NCBI GenBank assembly: GCA_024752435.1
Contig: CP103037.1
Span: 1,674,001-1,738,000, forward strand
From: Allantophomopsis cytisporea
Lineage: Eukaryota > Ascomycota > Leotiomycetes > Phacidiales > Phacidiaceae
Length of the DNA: 64,000 nt
Direction: 5' to 3'
The notes under the pieces were generated by a model that made no database searches, was not told where the DNA came from, and saw only the letters and a list, made by a program, of their open reading frames with translations. Position numbers and translations under genes: made by a program. Positions 12,781 to 24,736 of the stretch are shown piece by piece (the stretch's first letter is position 1; each line of letters opens with the position of its first letter).

Positions 12781-14518
12781 TTAGTAGAATTCTCCTAATG
12801 GCCTTTTTAGATCATTCTCATCTTGCTTTTCCTCATCTTCACTGCCATTTTCCCCAATTTGCACGCTCTCCACTACCCTTGCAAGTCTCTTGATACCCTC
12901 TTCAAGACAATCCTCATCCTCCCACGAGAAGCACACCCTGATGGAGCTATCAAACTTGACACTATCATCGCCATTGACCTCGAACAGGTTTCCATGAGCA
13001 ACGATTAAACTCTCTTGCTCTTGCGCCTTCGCAGCCACAACAGCAGCCGCCATATCCTCAGGCAGATTAATCCAGATAAAATAACCGCCAAAAAGATCCT
13101 GATCCTTTAAGCTCAGTTTCAAAACATTAATTCCTAGCGGCACAAGGTATTGCTGGATGGCTCTCATCATGATATCATATCTCTTTTTATATGCCGGTTG
13201 GAGGACGGTGGAGATATGTTTCTGTAGCGATCCATTCTGCAACATCTCCGAGATGAATGTGGACGTTAACTGACTCGGTGCACCTCCCGACCTTGAAGAA
13301 CCAGCTTGTGATAATCCGTATATAAACTTCTCGGAGGCCTCGGCCCAACCCGTCCGGCAGCCTGGTGCCACAATTTTGCTGAAACTTCCGTTGCTAACTG
13401 CATTTCCGAAGTTTTCTGGATCTGCAGCATGTGGACCCATTTGTCGGTCGATGTCTGCAAGACGTGGGAGGATAGCGCTACTTGGGAAGGAGCCCATCTG
13501 TACTTGTTCCCTGCGGTCAATAGGCCACTGAAGGAAATCGTAGACGTCGTCTGTGATGATGAGGGCATCGAATCGACGAGCTAAGTCAACTAACTGTTTC
13601 CGACAAGATAAAGTCATTGTCTTGCCTGATGGATTGGAAAAGGTGGGGACACAGTAGATGATATGTCTATAGTATTTACTATATGGCCGTTTAGGCTTGA
13701 GTGCCTGCAAACTCTATTAGTAAGTGTTTATATCAGTGAATATGAAGCAGGAATGAAAATAGCTCTTAGCATGCATATATACTATGGCCAGAATACTTCG
13801 CAATTGAAAGGCAAAGCCTTGCAGATCACCTGACACTCAATAGACATAATGAAGATAAACTCACGGCTTTCACCACATCATCACCCTCTTTCTCATCCAC
13901 CTCTTTCAACATCCTCTCCAAACTTTCAATATCAACACCCTCTTCTCCCTCTCCAACGCCTCTCAGTCTTCCTCCAAACCCCGCATCTTCAAAAACCCTA
14001 CACGCCAAAAAATAACTCGGCGCAACCATCCAAATCCTTCTCGTGACATTGGGATCCGTAAATACCTGCAAAATACAAGCCAAGTTTTGGCTCGCACCCC
14101 CCGTGATACAAATCCTCTCTGGATCAGGCGGGCTTTCAGTAGCATAGAAATTAGCCAACCATTTTGACACCTCCTCACGAAGTGGTTGAAATCCCGGATC
14201 GGGACCGTATAAGAGGCCAGGCGAAGAGACACTCTGGTTAGAGAGAGCAGTCTGACTTGCGGCGCTTATTTGTGCGGTCGGGAGTAGGGATGTGGCGGGC
14301 CAGCCGCGTAGGAGGTTAATGGGCTTTTTGGTCAACGACATGTTGCGGCTTGTGCAGATTACTTTTGGTTTTAGCGGAAAGGGCTGGAGGCGAGATCTGA
14401 AAGCAAACAAATTATTCAATGTACTTTTTTTCATGCCGAGTTGCTGAGTTGTTGGTACTTTTAAGCTAAGGTAAGGTAGTGATTGATCAACAAGTGCCTT
14501 ACGCTTTAGGTTTGGCAT
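12781..14518 (-). CDS. PLP-dependent fold-type I aminotransferase
   Basis: Class I/II aminotransferase of the group near 2-aminoadipate/aromatic transaminases and MocR-like enzymes. It is 525 residues in two exons (14518-13865, 13704-12781) from the first ATG, or 466 from the ATG at 14341. Visible landmarks are the PLP phosphate-loop region ITGGASQNLACIL, the YCVPTFSNPSGKTM segment, ITDDVYDFL (Asp/Tyr contacting the cofactor, about residues 270-273), and SNGSFSKIVAPGCRTGW with the Schiff-base lysine at about 328. The first 59 residues are rich in Lys, Arg and Ser with almost no acid and could be a mitochondrial presequence. The second ATG begins at SLTKKPINLLRGWP, where the conserved part starts, so dual start use is plausible. 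Substrate is not determinable. Confidence 0.9.
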
Positions 14519-15098
14519 ATCATGTGTACAAGAATGGGGTATTTCACGTGATATTGCACGTATTTCTAATTTTGAAGGGTAAGAAGTATGTGGAGATACT
14601 ATAAGCAGCTATATGCCGATTATCATCTAGGTTCTAGTTGTGATGTTTGCATATGGTTGATTATTGTGCGTGAAAATATTTTTCAAATTTAATCGATGCT
14701 CAGCCAATGGCGGGGTTAAATATTTTAATAATCCTTGATGTTCGAATGAAGATTTTGTGGCTCTTTGAGCTCTTTGATTTTATAACAAATAACACAAAAT
14801 AACACAAACTGAAAGATCAGGTTTTGATAAAACTCTTCAATGCCAAAGTGTATGCTGACCAGTGTCTAGACTGTCGATCTCCCGTTCACTATCATCCTGA
14901 GTTCGACCCACAAAACGTCGATACATTTCGTGCATGTACCAATTAACTCCAACAGTCTGTTTTATGCCCACATCCGAACGCCAAAAACTAATAATAAGCA
15001 CATCAGAGACCCTTCTCCGTGTTTGTGTATGCCACCTATCTTCTTAAAACCTTAAAATAGCCAGATGAGAAGACAACTTGTGTCATGACATCCAACGA
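14519..15098. other. intergenic gap, AT-rich
   Basis: Aminotransferase promoter side plus the 3' flank of the next minus-strand gene. No gene, repeat or RNA feature is seen. Confidence 0.6.
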
Positions 15099-16091
15099 TC
15101 AAGTATCTTTCACATAATAACCCACATACTGGTTCTCCCCCCCGTCAGGCTTATCAAGTCGTTCCCAATCATTTTTAGGTGTTGGCAAGCTCATTCTCTT
15201 GTTCCACGTGGAATCTCGAGGGAGCTCTGAAGCGGTGAGTGAATTTGATCTATTCGGGATCTTCACGATCGGTTCCAGATTCTCTTGCTTGTTCTTGTCA
15301 ACAAAGTCGTCAGGAGCTGCCAGCTCAAAAGGTAGTTGATTGACAAAGGCGTTTCCTGGTTGTCCATATGGAACTGATCCAAGATTCGTAGAAGGCTGAT
15401 GTTGACCAAAGTAGTCCCCTCCAAAGTACTGCTGCTGCGGAAGCCAGACATGCTGGGCCGAGGGCTGGAAGATGGAACTTCTCGGATCAAGGCTAGAATT
15501 TGAAGTGTGCCACGAATTCGATTGACTTTTCATGAGCCTCTCCGTCTCTCTGCGCTTGCGTTCTATCTGCACCCATCTCTCCCTGCTCTGGATTTCCCAG
15601 CTCAATTGGCCTAGTCGTGCGAGGATAGATTTCTCTTGCTTAGTCGTCTCACCAAGACGGTAACGAAGCCAGCTGATTTGTCGCTTGGCTTTGCGTTGAC
15701 TGGTTCGTGCGGGGGGGTTCTGCAGAGAGACTTCGAGTGGAGAGAGCCTTTTGAGGAGTTCGGTTGCCTTCTGATCTTCGTACTGAAGGGAGGAGAGAAG
15801 ATACGTTCGCTCATGATGCAGATCCTCAAAGGATCGTGGAGGCGTGAACAGAGTATAAGGTACCTGGAATTTTGGGTGTCGATCCATTCTTCTGGGAGAG
15901 TGGAAGTTCAAGTTGTAATAGGAGACGGGGTTGTTGAAGTCGTGTGCCGTTGCATAGACACCGTTCTGGAAATGGGCATCCGCAGAGAATTTCCTGCCCA
16001 TGGGAAAGTTCGATTTTTGAGAAGGTCTACTGGCCCAATTGACACCGGGTTTGGTTTTAAAGCTACCGGCGAACGACTGAACAGCAGCCAT
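15099..16091 (-). CDS. hypothetical protein with central coiled-coil
   Basis: Single-exon frame of 330 residues that I do not recognise. The start is the first true ATG (16091); the open frame runs 13 codons further up to a TTG. The N-terminal 90 residues are basic and rich in Asn, Phe and Tyr. A charged helical segment follows at about residues 85-190, with heptad-like hydrophobics and many Arg, Glu and Gln, likely a coiled coil. The C-terminal part is low-complexity, rich in Gln, Ser, Pro and Asn. No signal peptide or membrane segment is seen. Codon use and the long uninterrupted frame support a real gene. No function is proposed. Confidence 0.6.
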   Translation of the reverse strand: MAAVQSFAGSFKTKPGVNWASRPSQKSNFPMGRKFSADAHFQNGVYATAHDFNNPVSYYNLNFHSPRRMDRHPKFQVPYTLFTPPRSFEDLHHERTYLLSSLQYEDQKATELLKRLSPLEVSLQNPPARTSQRKAKRQISWLRYRLGETTKQEKSILARLGQLSWEIQSRERWVQIERKRRETERLMKSQSNSWHTSNSSLDPRSSIFQPSAQHVWLPQQQYFGGDYFGQHQPSTNLGSVPYGQPGNAFVNQLPFELAAPDDFVDKNKQENLEPIVKIPNRSNSLTASELPRDSTWNKRMSLPTPKNDWERLDKPDGGENQYVGYYVKDT

Positions 16092-18686
16092 TGTGTAAGT
16101 CGTAAGGTCTTGGGAAGATATTGAACGCAAATCGGTTAGTGGCGCTGAAGTTCACCCCATACTACTTAATATAGCCAGGCACTAAGTATTTCGAAGTGCA
16201 AAGACAGTTCTTTGGATTGTCTGCTCTCTTCGAGAAGTTACTTCCAGTGTTCTCGCATTATTGGATTTCCATGGTGGTCTTGATGCTTCGGTTGAGTGAC
16301 ATAGTTTCGTGTGAGAGGGCAATGCTGTATTCCATCAAAGAAATTCCCATGGTAAACCGAACAAAGCCCAGAATGATCGTATTGGATAGTTTTGGTGTGG
16401 CATACAAGTAGTTTCTTGTCTTTGGTGTGCGTAAACATCGAGCACAAAGAACTGTCTAATAGTGCTAAGACTTCTAATATTGCAAATATATTACTACTGA
16501 ACAAATCTTTGGAAACTCCGATCATAGGTGTTTAAGAAGATATCTTAGAGATCTTCAATGGAATGGCAATGAGCAAGCTGAATAGTGACGGAAATTCTGC
16601 TATTGACAGAGGTTTCAGCTTCAAAGTCTGAGAGATTTTGATTTATATATGATGTTGAGGACAGTGCATGATTTCAGTTGCAGACCTTAGCCTTGTATGG
16701 AGGAGAGGGTTAATACAACAAGACAAGGAAGATAAGCTAAGTGCTTTTCGGTTATTCCTCATAACTGGAAACATTTGTCAATAGAAAACAGAACTTACAA
16801 GGGACATGCGTACGAAGAGCGTTACTCAACACAGAAGATTTTTACCTAAAATACAGGGCTCTAGAATCCACGTCAGTTCTTTGCCAACAATCGAGAAGGT
16901 TTGGAGCCGAGATATCAGACGGCTTCATGATATATTGGACGATGAGACAAAAAGTTAAATGGGCGCATATTCGTGCTGAGAGCAGATGTTTTTGCTCTCA
17001 ACAGCGAACGTCCTTCGCCAAAATGAGACGCGAACTTATTAACCTTGATTATCTCCACGCCGATGAGACAAGTATCTGTTTTCGCATATCGATTGGCGCC
17101 ATAGAGCTTTGGACAAAGATTACAGCTACGGACATGTGCATACGCTGCTGGCCGTTTCTTGAAGGCTTCGACCGATGTCAACAAATGATAAGGTGAGATA
17201 TTGAGGAAGAATGGTGGTGCCAAATGTAGCATTCTGGCTTGCTGCAGCCTATATACCGCTGCAAGCCCCTTAGGACAACAGAATGAGCGAACAAGCGAAC
17301 TCGCTGGCAGGTTCAATATTGAGAAAAGCGAATATGGTGATGTGATTGTCTAAGACCATTATTTCGTAGAGTATGAACAATGAAGCAAGGAATTACATAG
17401 ATGCTGGGTAACCAGCATGCCGATATATGCCAAATGCGCATGGAAGATCACGTTATCAATCATCGTCACCGGGAAACACTGTGCAACCTTCCTCCAGTCC
17501 CAAGAAGCGTCTTCGTTCTTGGGCTGTGAAGGCTTATTTCCATTCCTTCTATTTGCCTTTCCAATGCTAACTTATCTTGTCGTTTACCATGTTCTCTAAC
17601 TCAGCCTCAACGAGATTTGATATATACAACTGGCTCCATGACTACATGTACAACATGTTCATCTCCGAGTATTGAGACATGCTGAGAGTAAAGAAAGGCT
17701 GTGGTGTTACGGCAAGACTTGGAACCTGTCGTGTCGGTGTCCTTGTGGATATTGGGTTCCGAGTTGAGCATCGTTTGATTCTGTAAGTGGCCGTGTCATC
17801 GTTAATCCATGGTTTTGTATTCAATTTGGGTGATTGTATACTACCTTAATCTTGATAGAATAGCCGTATTCGGCTGCTGCTATTACTATCGATGCTTTCG
17901 AGGAAGTAATCTTATATGATGCTGTAATATCAGGATATCTCTGATGTTCAATTTATTTCTGTCAGCTCGCCTTGTTGAGAATTTCTGGTACTCAATCTTC
18001 TTCAGCTTTGCTGGTTGGTGGGTGGTGAAAGGCTGCATATGCACGACCGATTTATCTGCAGGTACGGAGGAGTGAGGAGCTTCAATCTCTCTCAAACGGC
18101 ACAAACTTGACCAAGTGCCGTCTTCTGGATTGATGGTTTTCAGCTATTCAACACATGAAGACTACTTTGTTACTTATGTCACCGCATCCTGTTAAAGTAT
18201 GTTTATAAATGGCAGTGAAGGACGCCGATCTAAGTTTATTGTATATGCTGAGAAATTATCCAGTTCCTGGGACTCCAATATTAGTTCCAAGGGTACTCCA
18301 AATCAGTGGTAATTCCATGAGCAAAACCCTGGATAAGATGATGTCTAACGTTATGGACGTAAATTTTTGCGATAATGAGAATCGCCGTAAGGCCATCCCA
18401 GCTTGTTGTACAAATAGCTGAGGGCCTTAAGTCGCTGCTTGTGTTATATTCTATATCTGTTCGTTTCTTGCAAGTTGTCGGGACCACATTTAGAGAGAAG
18501 CAACGCGGCTGCCTTCAATTCTTCAATTCATATGCTCACGCAAATCCAACAACCTTTGTACAAATACCTTACCATGCCAGACTGTTTACTTTTGCTTTAA
18601 CGCCTTCATCACAATCTCCTTAATTCAACAAAACAATCACTTCTGTCGAGTCAATTGGCCGGCGAGCGCGCCACGAATGCGCAACA
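16092..18686. other. 2.6 kb gene-poor stretch
   Basis: No gene I can support. The longest frame (16915-17316, minus, 133 codons) has no family motif. The right end is the promoter of the GMC oxidoreductase. No obvious repeats. Confidence 0.5.
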
Positions 18687-21552
18687 ATGATTTCTTCAAT
18701 CACGCTCATTCTTTACCTCTTTCTACTTCTTAATGTAACTTCGGCACTTCATCTCGACGCAAGAGACCTTGACACTAAGCTTCTCGACTGCTATGACTAC
18801 ATTATTGTTGGTGGCGGTGTGAGTGGTCTTGTCGTTGCCAACAGACTTTCTGAGGATCCGACTGGTAATCATGTCCTTCGTACATGTTGAAACTGCTGAC
18901 AACGGGTCCAGTCAATGTTCTGCTTATTGAGGCTGGCGATCTGTGAGTTCCACGAGTAAAAGTTCCATAGACAATTCTGATTCTCTATAGTGATCACTAT
19001 GAAGATATAGTACTAATCCCAGAAGATATTGGCGACGACATGAACTCATACTACGACTGGAACTTATATACTCAACCTCAGACTTATCTCGATGGCCAAT
19101 CACGCCCATATAATATGGGAAAAGTTGTGGGTGGTGGTAGCATTCTCAATGGCATGTGTTGGACGCGCGGTGGATATCAAGATTACGACGCTTGGGTAGC
19201 ACTTGGAAACCCGGGTTGGGGTTGGAACGATCTCCTATCATACTTCATAAAGGTAAAACCCAACATGTTCCTTATGTTCCCCAATGATGCTAATAGATTA
19301 TGGAAAGAGCGAAAATTATACAGATAATGTTTCGGCTGAGTTCAGCTCAGAATTATACATACACCCTAATTTCACCAACCACGGAACAGACGGATATATC
19401 CACGTCAGCTACCCTCATTTCTTTTATAATCAGTCTGGTACGTAACATTTCTTGTCATGGTTAATATCTCTGATATGCAGAACAGAGAATTTCCTCAATG
19501 GCATGGCTGAACTAAACATCCCGATCTTGTGGGATCCCAACGATGGTACATCAGCAGGCGTATACTTGATTCCGAACAGTATATCACCGGATAATCAAAC
19601 CCGGTCCGATGCTCGAATCTCATATTATGATCCGTTTTTCGACCGTCCGAACTTCCATATTTTAACCAACCAACACGTCACGCGGGCTCTCGTGGATGGC
19701 TCAAGTGGAAATACGGACACCGACACAGCTCAAGCTGACAACGGTAACGGTGCTGGTACTCCTGAACCATCTGATGTCCCTCGACCAGACCTTTTCGGAA
19801 ATGGGTCCACGATATCAGGGAATACTACCTCTGCCCTTCCAAAACGCGACTTTCCACCGGGGGTTTGGATAACCGGCGTCGAGGTATGTATGGCCACGGT
19901 GTTTCCGAGAACGTGTCTAATTTTGCATAGTTTGCGACGAACGATTCATCTCCTAGAGTCAATGTTTCCTGCTCTAGAGAAGTGATTCTTGCGGCTGGAA
20001 ATGTACATAGTCCTCAAATTCTTCAACTATCTGGTATTGGTCAGGCGGATCTGCTGAAAGCACATAATATCCCAATAGTAATAAATCTTCCTGGAGTTGG
20101 ACAGAACTTTCAAGATCACCGTAAGCAACTACCATGCAATATATTAGAAATCCCCAGAACAAGTACTTACCAGAAGTTGCAGCATACGTTGGAGCAGTAT
20201 ATCCGTGTAAGTATTGAAATGATTATCACTAGTTTATCATTACTGATAATTTATAGATAACAACAAGACCTACTTGACATCCCAAGACCTTGCTCAAAAT
20301 TTGACATTGAACAATGAAGCAAACAGAGAATTTTATCTCAACAAAACTGGTAAGTCTTTCTATTAATATTTCGTGAATTTGGCTAACTGCTGTAGGGCCT
20401 TGGACTGCTGGTGCTATCAATACAGTTGCATTCCCATCACTCCAGTCGATCACAGATATTGCTTCCTCTATCATAGATGATGCACGTAGCCAAGGAGCTG
20501 AAGACTATCTCGTACAAGGAATTGATCCGACTATCGTAGCTGGGTTTCAAGCGCAGAAAGGTATCCTTGTGGACTTGCTGGCAGACATTGATGTGGGAGC
20601 CTACGAGCTCTTGAACAATAACTACGGTCTTCTTTCGGTTTCAGCAATGCACACATTCTCAAGAGGAACCATTGAGATTACGTCTGATGACCCATTTATG
20701 CCTCCCGCAATCGATCCACGGTATTGCTCAAATCCTATTGACTGCCAGATTCTTGTTGAAGCTCTTCTTTTCAATAATCTCCTCGTCAACACAACGTCTA
20801 TGAAAGAGCTTGGAATCAGTCAATTTGGAAACTTTACACAAAGTGCCACTAGGGAGTCTATGCTATCTGCAGTTCATTCCGGCATTCGAACGGAGTTCCA
20901 TGGTGTTGGGGCCACTTCGATGATGCCCCTGGATCTGGGGGGAGTCGTTGACCCGGGCCTTCGTGTATACGGTACCCGCAACTTGAGAGTTGTTGATGCA
21001 GGAATAATGCCTCTTGTTCCTGCAGCTCATCTACAAGCCGTAGTCTACGCAATTGCAGAAAAGGTATGTGATACAATCCCTGATACATTTTGCAACATAC
21101 TGATGACATACTGATGATGGCAGGCTGCTGACCACATCAAATATGATAATGCTGGTGTTGCCACGAAAGGTTGTGGTGCTAGTTCCGGCTTCGATAGTGG
21201 TATTGTGTCGGATGATCTGGGCAGTGGTGGTTCTGGTGCAACTTCATCATCTGTGGCCGATTTCTCGGATGTACCCTCAAGTGCATCCTCTAAAACATTC
21301 ACGACCTCCTCTGCTTTTTCGTCAATTTCTTCCGTCGAGGAATCTACGACATCGTCTCAAATTGCGTCAGCAACCTCTACCGCTGGATCATCATCCACTA
21401 CCCTAACCATTACCGATGCACCCATGACAAGTTCGGCCCTTCCAGACGACGGGGTTGATGTCATAACCATCACTATAACAGTTACCGTATACGGCGACGG
21501 TCCGCCCGTTCTTCCAACAAACCTTCCCCGGGACATCTTGAAATGCCTCTAA
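18687..21552 (+). CDS. secreted GMC-family FAD oxidoreductase
   Basis: Glucose-methanol-choline oxidoreductase, a flavoenzyme oxidising alcohols or sugars, 803 residues. The ten exons are 18687-18864, 18912-18942, 18991-19252, 19308-19437, 19486-19883, 19931-20120, 20174-20206, 20257-20349, 20396-21063 and 21124-21552. A signal peptide spans about residues 1-20. The FAD-binding GGGVSG is at 42-47, GMC signature 1 is around KVVGGGSILNGMCWTRGG, and signature 2 is around AAGNVHSPQILQLSGIG. The catalytic pair His607 (EFHGVGATS) and His650 (AAHLQAVVY) are 43 residues apart, as in glucose oxidase. It is about 200 residues longer than typical. There is an acidic, Gly/Asn/Thr-rich insertion near residues 255-310 and a Ser/Thr-rich tail after about residue 680. 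Numerous NxT/S sites fit secretion. Substrate unknown; an aryl-alcohol or choline-dehydrogenase-like role is possible. Confidence 0.92.
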
Positions 21553-21961
21553 CGGTGCTAATTCTCCCCTACGAACGAATTGGTCATACGAGCCAATCTT
21601 AATTACAATGTTCCGAGACATATCAATTGCTTCAGGATTCATGGTTTTCAGGACTACAGAAATCCCTCCCATTAGGCTTATTTACCTTCTCGTTTTAGAT
21701 CGTCTTGCTCGTATGGTGGATGTATTAATAATGTGTTTATACGAAGTGGTACAAATGGCTTTACAGTAGTGCTTTGATAAACATAGAAATACGACTCAAG
21801 AATTTGTCGTTTCGAGTGGCACAGAACAAGATTTCACGTGAAAACGTGCAACGCCGATGCCGTTATTTCGAGAAACCATGCATATATGCAGTGCTGGAAA
21901 AATCACTGCACATAGGCAAAAGACAAACGTGCTCATTTACTATATACAAATCCTACTCCCT
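21553..21961. other. convergent 3' flanks
   Basis: Separates the ends of the GMC gene (plus) and the NDUFS4 gene (minus). Nothing else is seen. Confidence 0.6.
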
Positions 21962-22694
21962 CTACTTTGTTCTAATGTGCTTCAGCTTCTTTGCGCTCCA
22001 CAAGAAGTTGTTTGCGTATGCCTTTGGAATGAACTTTCTCTCGTTTGGCTCCTGAACGAAGTACTCGTAGCCTTGCTTCTCAGCAAACCTGATCGCATCC
22101 TCCTTGGTCTTGAAGTTGACATGTGTGCCCTGCATAAAATCGGCCGATGATTGCCAGCCCATCAATGGGTTCTCCCATCTGTGACCCTTGCTGAGAATGT
22201 CCCAATCCATTCTCCAGTGGTGACCGTGCCAGTCGCCGGATTGTGTAGCAGTCTTCGCTGGCTTGTAAATGCTATACACTTATTAGTATTCGTTGACATG
22301 GGATTGGGACGGATTTTCCGTACCGGACAGTTCTTGCTTGCAACTCAATTGGTGCTCCGGAGAGCACAGCGGCTGGAACAACGTCGCCTGGTTCACTACC
22401 GTCCACAACGCGCTTTGGGATTGGGGTAAAGAGGCTATTTCTAGATTAGCACTCGCTCCGAATCCCCTTTCCTTCGCATTTTCAAACATACGATGAAGCC
22501 TGGTCTACCTCTGCTCCGTAGTCTGGCGCATTGCGAGGACGCTGCTTTCCCTCGACGGTGGTAGCTGCTTTGGCGTCGGTCTTTGTGAGAGAGCTGTGGC
22601 TCTCATATCGTACAGCGCCGAGAGCTTGTCGACAAGCCGCCGGGGCAGCGGATTGGAGCAGTCGTCCTGCGATTGATGGTCTGAGGAGCGACAT
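21962..22694 (-). CDS. mitochondrial complex I subunit NDUFS4 (21 kDa type)
   Basis: Accessory subunit of NADH:ubiquinone oxidoreductase in the matrix arm, 207 residues in three exons: 22694-22492, 22434-22324 and 22271-21962. The N-terminus is a mitochondrial presequence rich in Arg, Ala and Ser. Exon 2 reads FTPIPKRVVDGSEPGDVVPA and LSGAPIELQARTVR. Exon 3 holds the conserved IYKPAKTATQSG, the Trp/His-rich HWRMDWDILSKGHRWENPLMGW, the FKTKEDAIRFAEKQGYEYFV segment and a basic C-terminus. Together they are diagnostic of the NDUFS4 family. Length is normal. It is head to head with the ATP synthase subunit f gene, 261 bases apart, so the two may share a promoter. Confidence 0.96.
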
Positions 22695-22955
22695 GTTGTG
22701 TGGGGTTGTGGTACTCTGAGCTCTCTATGACCGCCTCGTCAACATGGAGGTCGTCGGCCCAATTCGCTTAGTCAGCCGACTTTGAAGCTAAGCGCAAAGG
22801 TAATCCGACTTCACCCTCATAGCAATCAATCCATCTCCAGTCCTCAGATTCATCTGTCAGTCAATTGAGGTATGGCTTTTCCCAAACTATTTTCTGCAGA
22901 GATGCGCTTCTGCCAGACTAAGCGCGACTGCTAATGTCGTCATTCAGCCTTCAAG
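22695..22955. promoter_or_regulatory. probable bidirectional promoter of two respiratory-chain genes
   Basis: 261 bases between the start codons of NDUFS4 (minus) and ATP synthase subunit f (plus). Both products work in mitochondrial oxidative phosphorylation. Shared control is an inference from the spacing; I did not identify a specific factor-binding site. Confidence 0.55.
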
Positions 22956-23583
22956 ATGAGCTACATCACCCGCAGAGCCCTTTCCACCCTCATCCCGCCC
23001 AAGGTATGTTTTCCATCCCGATTGCGCTCTTGAATATCTGCTGATCAATGCTTTACAGGTGGCCTCTCCAACTGTAAGATACCACGATCCCCGATTCCCC
23101 TGCAGCTGCGATAGACACGGACCTCGAACGAACCCCCGATGAACGGAGCGATGGAGAGTCTTTGTTGAAGACAGAGGAAGCTGATATGAAATAGGGCATT
23201 GGAGCTGCTCAGGACGCCGTCCGCATGCAGCGCGTTGTCAGCTTCTACGAGAAGCTCCCTCGCGGCCCAGCACCAGAGGTCAAGGCGAAGGGTCTCATCG
23301 GCAGATACCAGGCCAAGTACTTCGGAAAGAAGGCTTCCGCTGCCCGTATGTCCAAAATCTTCCCGAAGGATGCTGCAAACCCAGGCTTGCTGTGTGGCAG
23401 GATATCCGGAATTGATACTGATTATTTGTAGCAATTGTCCACGTCATTGTCGCTCTTACCGCCATTGGTTACGCCCAGAACTACTACTTCCACTTGCGTA
23501 AGTCGAAAGAGGACATATGAAGGTTTGAGGAGCCAGCACTGACGATCTTAACTACAGGTCACCACAAGAACAACGCCCACTAA
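22956..23583 (+). CDS. atp17: mitochondrial F1Fo-ATP synthase subunit f
   Basis: Small membrane subunit of the Fo sector, 101 residues, the same size as the yeast Atp17 protein. The five short exons are 22956-23003, 23059-23073, 23195-23345, 23432-23497 and 23558-23583. Landmarks are the N-terminal RRALSTLIPPKVASP presequence, VVSFYEKLPRGPAPEVKA, the IGRYQAKYFG segment, the single membrane helix VIVALTAIGYAQNY, and the terminal YYFHLRHHKNNAH. Exon 2 encodes only five residues, which explains why simple open-frame searches miss most of the gene. It is divergent from NDUFS4. Identification is firm from order, length and motif spacing. Confidence 0.96.
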
Positions 23584-24736
23584 ATCATCCAAGTTCGAAA
23601 GCTTTGCAATGGAATCGGGGTTTTGACGGAGAGGTTGATGTAAATAAGGCATAGAATTTGTTCTTGCTACTTTCAGATTGGATAGTGTCTGCATGATCGT
23701 GAGGTTGAGGAGTTACATGTGTGCGAGCAGTTGTTTATTGCGATATTCCCATGGACCTCCAAATCGGACGGCCCTCGTTCATCGATTTTGTTCTTGTTCA
23801 AAAGGCTCTTGACAGCTTCCCTTACCCCCTATCTACACAGATAATCTTTCGGATTCGATTGCATAAACTACGGAACCACCAACGGAGGTTTTCAAAACTA
23901 CGATGAAGAAGTCCTTCCTGACTTGAAGATACCTCGACTCCAGTTTGTTGCTTACTCTTTGTGTCATTGTTCTTCCCCTCCTTGTTAAAAGAGATTTCCG
24001 CAAAGTATTGGGATTACACAAAATATCCAACGAGAATATATTTGCGAAGGTATCTATTTTCGACTGACCATGCTATTATGACATTGCTCTCTGTTGCGAA
24101 TCTTGGCGCATCTGTGACGAGTTATTGACTCGAGGGCAGATGAGTTAAGGGATATGGCGGAGCAGCAAATGAAAAGGTCGTAAGCATGGATCTACAGTCA
24201 TAATTTCTTGGCTAGTTCACTGTGACTCAATGGCTCGACTCCAATATGTGGTTCATGAGCACACAATCCAATGCATAGCTTAGATGTATCTTATTTTACC
24301 TTCCTTAACTAATATCTGACTACAAGTGGATACTCGGATGGGTAATTAATCAACAAGGCGCGAGGCTGGGAGCTGGGCATCAATTATTGCTTGAGATGTG
24401 ATTGACTACAGGTAAGCGAGAGCTGTTCGGCCGCTTTGGAGAAGCTAGACCTCGTGCGATCAGGAACCGTAGGCTGTCCGTGTCAGTAAAGCGACGTCAA
24501 CAATTGTCACTCCCATATCCATTACGCGCATGACCACGTCGTTCTTCTTCATATTTCGGAGAGAACTCATACAGACGTTTTGTCGCATTTCGAACATTAC
24601 GCGCGCGTCGCATTCAACTCTACCGCGAACCGAAACGTCGAAGCACCTTTTGAAGCTGTCACCTCTGACGAGACGATACGATACGCCAACGTCACATGCG
24701 CGGAGCTTTACCACATCACGAACATAACGAAACCGT
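23584..24736. other. 1.15 kb intergenic gap
   Basis: Holds the 3' flank of the ATP synthase gene and the promoter of the large disordered-protein gene. No supported gene. Confidence 0.55.

Noticed and set aside
14880..14920. tRNA-like T-loop (GAGTTCGACCC)
   Set aside because: No anticodon or acceptor stem could be folded around it. No other tRNA candidate was found in the gaps.
16915..17316. 133-codon minus-strand frame
   Set aside because: No family motif, no supporting splice partners and unremarkable composition in a gene-poor gap.
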